NCBI GenBank assembly: GCA_963729295.1
Contig: CAVSNJ010000013.1
Coordinates: forward strand, 1-64,000
From: DATJLY01 sp963729295
GTDB lineage: Bacteria > Pseudomonadota > Alphaproteobacteria > ATCC43930 > CGMCC-115725
Reading direction: 5' to 3'
DNA length: 64,000 nucleotides
A program made the translations under genes and the position numbers. The notes under the pieces were generated by a model. The model made no database searches and was not told the DNA's origin. It saw only the letters and a program-made list of their open reading frames with translations. Shown here piece after piece: positions 61,809-64,000 of the stretch. Every line of letters starts with the position of its first letter. The first letter of the stretch is position 1.

Positions 61809-63161
61809 ATGAGTTCCGTCCCCGACCGCGCCCGGCCGCCCGCGACCGCCGTCAGCGAAGTCTCGGTGCGCCTCAGGACCTTGGTGCTGATCCGCTGGAT
61901 CGCGGTGACGGGCCAGGCCCTGACCGTGCTCACGGTCCATTACGGCTTCGGCTTCACCTTCTCGACCGAGGGGGCGCTCACGGCGGTCGCGATCTCGGCC
62001 GCACTCAACATCGTGGCGACCTTGTCGCGCCGGTCGGGGCGGCGCCTCGGCGACCGTGAGGCGCTCCTCTATCTCGGCTACGACACGTTGCAGCTCGGCG
62101 TTCTCCTGTTCCTCACCGGCGGCTTGCAGAACCCGTTCGCGATCCTGATGCTGGCGCCGGTCACGGTTGCTGCGACCGTGCTGTCGCGCTCGAGCGTGAT
62201 CGCGCTCTCGGCGCTCACCGTGGCGGCGCTGTCGCTCCTCGCCACCGTGCATCTGCCGCTGCCGCAGCGTCCGGGCATGTCGCTCGTGCCGAATCCGCTT
62301 TACCTGCTCGGTATGTGGACGGCGCTGGTGTCGTCCACATTGTTCATCGCCGGATATATCTGGTCGGTCGCCGAAGAGGCGCGGCGCATGCGCGATGCGT
62401 TCGCGGCGACGCAGCTTGCCTTGGCGCGCGAGCAGCGCATCTCGGCGGTGGGCGGGCTTGCCGCCGCCGCGGCACACCAGCTCGGCAGCCCGCTCGCGAC
62501 GATCGCCGTCGTGGCGAAGGAGCTGGTGCGCGACGTGCCGGCCGAAAGCCCCTATGCCGAGGATGCGAAGCTGCTGCTGTCGCAGAGCGAGCGCTGCCGC
62601 ATGATCCTCGCCGAGCTGACGCGGCGGCGCGACGGGCCGGAGAGCGAGGAAAGCGGCGAATACGCACCGCTGCCGTTCTCGGCGCTGGTCGAGGCGGCGG
62701 GCGAGCCGCACGGCCGCGCCGGCATCGAGATCGCCTATCGCACCGCGCCCGGCCACGAAGGCGGCGGCGCGCAGGACGAGCCCCTCGTCCTGCCCCGTCC
62801 GGAGATCATGCACGGGCTCGGCAATCTCATCCAGAACGCGGCGCAGTTCGCGCGCACCGAGGTCACCGTCACGACGAGCTGGAGCGAGGACGCGGTTTCG
62901 GTCGACATCGTCGATGACGGACCGGGCTTCGCGCAGCAGGTTTTGCCGCGGATCGGCGAACCCTATATATCGGGGCGTGGCGCCGAGACCCACCACATGG
63001 GGCTCGGCATTTTCATCGCGCAAAGCCTGCTCGAGCGCACCGGCGCCCGGCTCGATTTCGCCAATGTCGCCGAGGGCGGCGCGGAGGTGGTGGTCGAATG
63101 GCGCCGCGCGGCGCTCGCGGCGGCGGCGGCGTTCCCGCAAACGCAAGGGGCCGAGGGATGA
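61809..63161 (+). CDS. regB: Redox-sensing histidine kinase RegB (PrrB/ActS)
   Basis: 450-residue sensor kinase with about six membrane helices (residues 22-185). The quinone-sensing loop G-G-L-Q-N-P-F is at 104-110. The H-box is A-A-A-A-H-Q-L-G-S-P (His223). The redox-active cysteine conserved in RegB is present at C263 in S-E-R-C-R. N, G1 and G2 ATP-binding boxes follow. Senses quinone pool redox state and phosphorylates RegA; global control of respiration, carbon and nitrogen fixation in relatives. Stop overlaps regA (ATGA) with no senC between them. Confidence 0.92.
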   Translation: MSSVPDRARPPATAVSEVSVRLRTLVLIRWIAVTGQALTVLTVHYGFGFTFSTEGALTAVAISAALNIVATLSRRSGRRLGDREALLYLGYDTLQLGVLLFLTGGLQNPFAILMLAPVTVAATVLSRSSVIALSALTVAALSLLATVHLPLPQRPGMSLVPNPLYLLGMWTALVSSTLFIAGYIWSVAEEARRMRDAFAATQLALAREQRISAVGGLAAAAAHQLGSPLATIAVVAKELVRDVPAESPYAEDAKLLLSQSERCRMILAELTRRRDGPESEESGEYAPLPFSALVEAAGEPHGRAGIEIAYRTAPGHEGGGAQDEPLVLPRPEIMHGLGNLIQNAAQFARTEVTVTTSWSEDAVSVDIVDDGPGFAQQVLPRIGEPYISGRGAETHHMGLGIFIAQSLLERTGARLDFANVAEGGAEVVVEWRRAALAAAAAFPQTQGAEG

Positions 63162-63763
63162 GCGGAAACGACGACCAGAGGGGACCGGACGAGGGCGCAG
63201 CCGAGCCAGCGGCGGCGCTTCAGGGCCTGCCCGAGGGCGAGCGGACGCTTCTCATCGTCGATGACGATGCGCCGCTGTGTCAGCGCCTTGCCCGCGCCAT
63301 GGAGCGGCGCGGCTTCATCGTCGAGACGGCGGACAGCGTCGCCTCCGGCATTGCCGCCGTGGGCGAGCGCGCGCCCGCCTTCGCGGTGGTCGATCTGCGG
63401 CTCACCGATGGCAGCGGGCTCGGCATCGTCGAGGCCTTGCGCCAGGCGCGGCCGGCGGCGCGCATCGTCATGCTTACGGGCTACGGCAACATCGCGACGG
63501 CGGTGGCGGCGGTCAAGGCGGGCGCGATCGATTACCTGCCGAAGCCCGCAGACGCCGACGCGGTCGAAAGCGCGCTTCTGACGCGGGATGCGGCGTTGCC
63601 GCCACCGCCCGAGGACCCAATGTCGGCCGACCGTGTGCGCTGGGAGCATATCCAGCGCGTCTTCGAGCAATGCGACCGCAACGTCTCGGAGACGGCGCGG
63701 CGGCTCAAGATGCATCGCCGCACCTTGCAGCGCATCCTCGGCAAGCACGCACCGCGGAGCTAG
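63158..63763 (+). CDS. regA: Response regulator RegA (PrrA/ActR)
   Basis: 201-residue response regulator: receiver domain with phospho-acceptor Asp in A-V-V-D-L-R-L-T-D-G-S-G-L, an acidic/proline linker, and the Fis-type helix-turn-helix N-V-S-E-T-A-R-R-L-K-M-H-R-R-T-L-Q-R-I-L, nearly invariant in RegA/ActR proteins. The N-terminal 25 residues form a longer acidic lead than usual. Translationally coupled to regB. Confidence 0.94.
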   Translation: MSGNDDQRGPDEGAAEPAAALQGLPEGERTLLIVDDDAPLCQRLARAMERRGFIVETADSVASGIAAVGERAPAFAVVDLRLTDGSGLGIVEALRQARPAARIVMLTGYGNIATAVAAVKAGAIDYLPKPADADAVESALLTRDAALPPPPEDPMSADRVRWEHIQRVFEQCDRNVSETARRLKMHRRTLQRILGKHAPRS

Positions 63764-63770
63764 CCGGCGC

Positions 63771-64000
63771 TCACGTCTGCAGGAAATACCACTCCGTCCC
63801 TTCGGCGACGAGCGCGGTGAGGCGGCCGCTCGCGAACGCGCCGGTGTCGATGCCGATGCGGTTCTGGCGCACGTCGGGATCGCGCGTGATGCTGTGGCCG
63901 TGCACGACGATGCGGCCGAACGAGGCTTGCGACAGCAGGAACTCCTCGCGGATCCAGAGCATATCCTGCTCGCGCTGCGCGCCCAAGGGCACGCCCGGCT
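63771..64000 (-). CDS. Metallophosphoesterase (serine/threonine phosphatase type), C-terminal part
   Basis: Partial gene running off the window end. The visible 75 residues contain V-V-H-G-H-S (metal-ligand histidines), R-I-G-I-D-T-G-A-F and S-G-R-L-T-A-L, the usual C-terminal half of calcineurin-like phosphatases of the PPP/ApaH-like group. Convergent with regA. Confidence 0.8.
   Translation of the reverse strand, partial: PGVPLGAQREQDMLWIREEFLLSQASFGRIVVHGHSITRDPDVRQNRIGIDTGAFASGRLTALVAEGTEWYFLQT

Noticed and set aside
61795..61809. TATAGT just before the regB start as a promoter implying a leaderless mRNA
   Set aside because: A single -10-like hexamer without a partner -35 is too weak to call, and the spacing is speculative.
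1..64000. CRISPR arrays, rRNA genes, insertion sequences, prophage or plasmid genes
   Set aside because: I saw no regularly spaced direct repeats, no rRNA sequence, and no transposase, integrase or phage structural protein in the genes of the window.

Overview
This is a GC-rich chromosomal segment (about 68-70% G+C by eye) from an alphaproteobacterium. The lineage call rests on gene content: an overlapping RegB/RegA redox two-component pair, an RpoE-ChrR type sigma/anti-sigma pair beside furan-fatty-acid-type lipid genes, the tsaD-gpsA / hemC-hemD-mitofilin-hemY neighbourhood, a CbiG-CobJ fusion, and common alphaproteobacterial palindromic intergenic repeats. I cannot fix the genus from the sequence.

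Layout. 0-4 kb: the 3' end of a tRNA (probably Arg), a TauE/SafE permease divergent from a thiol-dioxygenase-like cupin, three small lipoproteins, a 30-residue basic peptide and a tandem DUF427 protein. 4-7.5 kb: an NMT1-type solute-binding protein divergent from a Rieske oxygenase, an NAD(P)-binding protein and a stand-alone winged-helix protein. 7.6-14.7 kb: a chrR/ECF-sigma pair divergent from a translationally coupled FAD amine oxidase, DUF1365, cyclopropane-synthase-like methyltransferase and GPH symporter operon, with matching ECF-type promoters facing both ways. 14.8-23.4 kb: an alpha/beta hydrolase, a MetE-like protein, and a minus-strand operon hmgA-fahA-binding protein-permease-Rieske oxygenase (tyrosine/homogentisate breakdown plus an ABC importer without its ATPase). 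23.5-35.3 kb: housekeeping genes (phoH-like, gpsA, tsaD, hemC, hemD, mitofilin, hemY), a PEP-CTERM mini-protein, a cysteine hydrolase, a periplasmic cyclophilin, an AmpG-like transporter and a YgjP-like metalloprotease. 35.3-60.2 kb: a nearly complete cobalamin cluster (cobB, cobA, cbiD, cobK, cobM, cbiG-cobJ, cobI, cobL, cobH, cbiX, cbiB, cobQ, cobO, cobN, cobW, cobP, cobC, cobS, cobT), with a B12 riboswitch ahead of cobP and two foreign-looking insertions: a GT39-type glycosyltransferase and a periplasmic ankyrin protein. 60.2-64 kb: an ABC-2 exporter, regB-regA and the end of a metallophosphoesterase.

How it fits together. The cob genes sit in tightly overlapping operons (ATGA/GTGA junctions). 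They combine enzymes usually assigned to the early-cobalt route (CbiX, CbiD, CbiG) with the late-cobalt chelatase subunit CobN and its companion CobW; CobF and CobG are not in the window. The sigma/ChrR unit should control the lipid operon beside it.

Caveat on sequence quality. Four genes that should be intact (chrR, an esterase, an ABC permease and cobB) are each broken by a frameshift of the same sense. Each lies in or next to alternating GCGC sequence and each would be repaired by restoring one CG dinucleotide. A fifth, less certain break lies between cobA and cobB. This looks more like a systematic sequencing artefact than pseudogenisation, but both should be considered.
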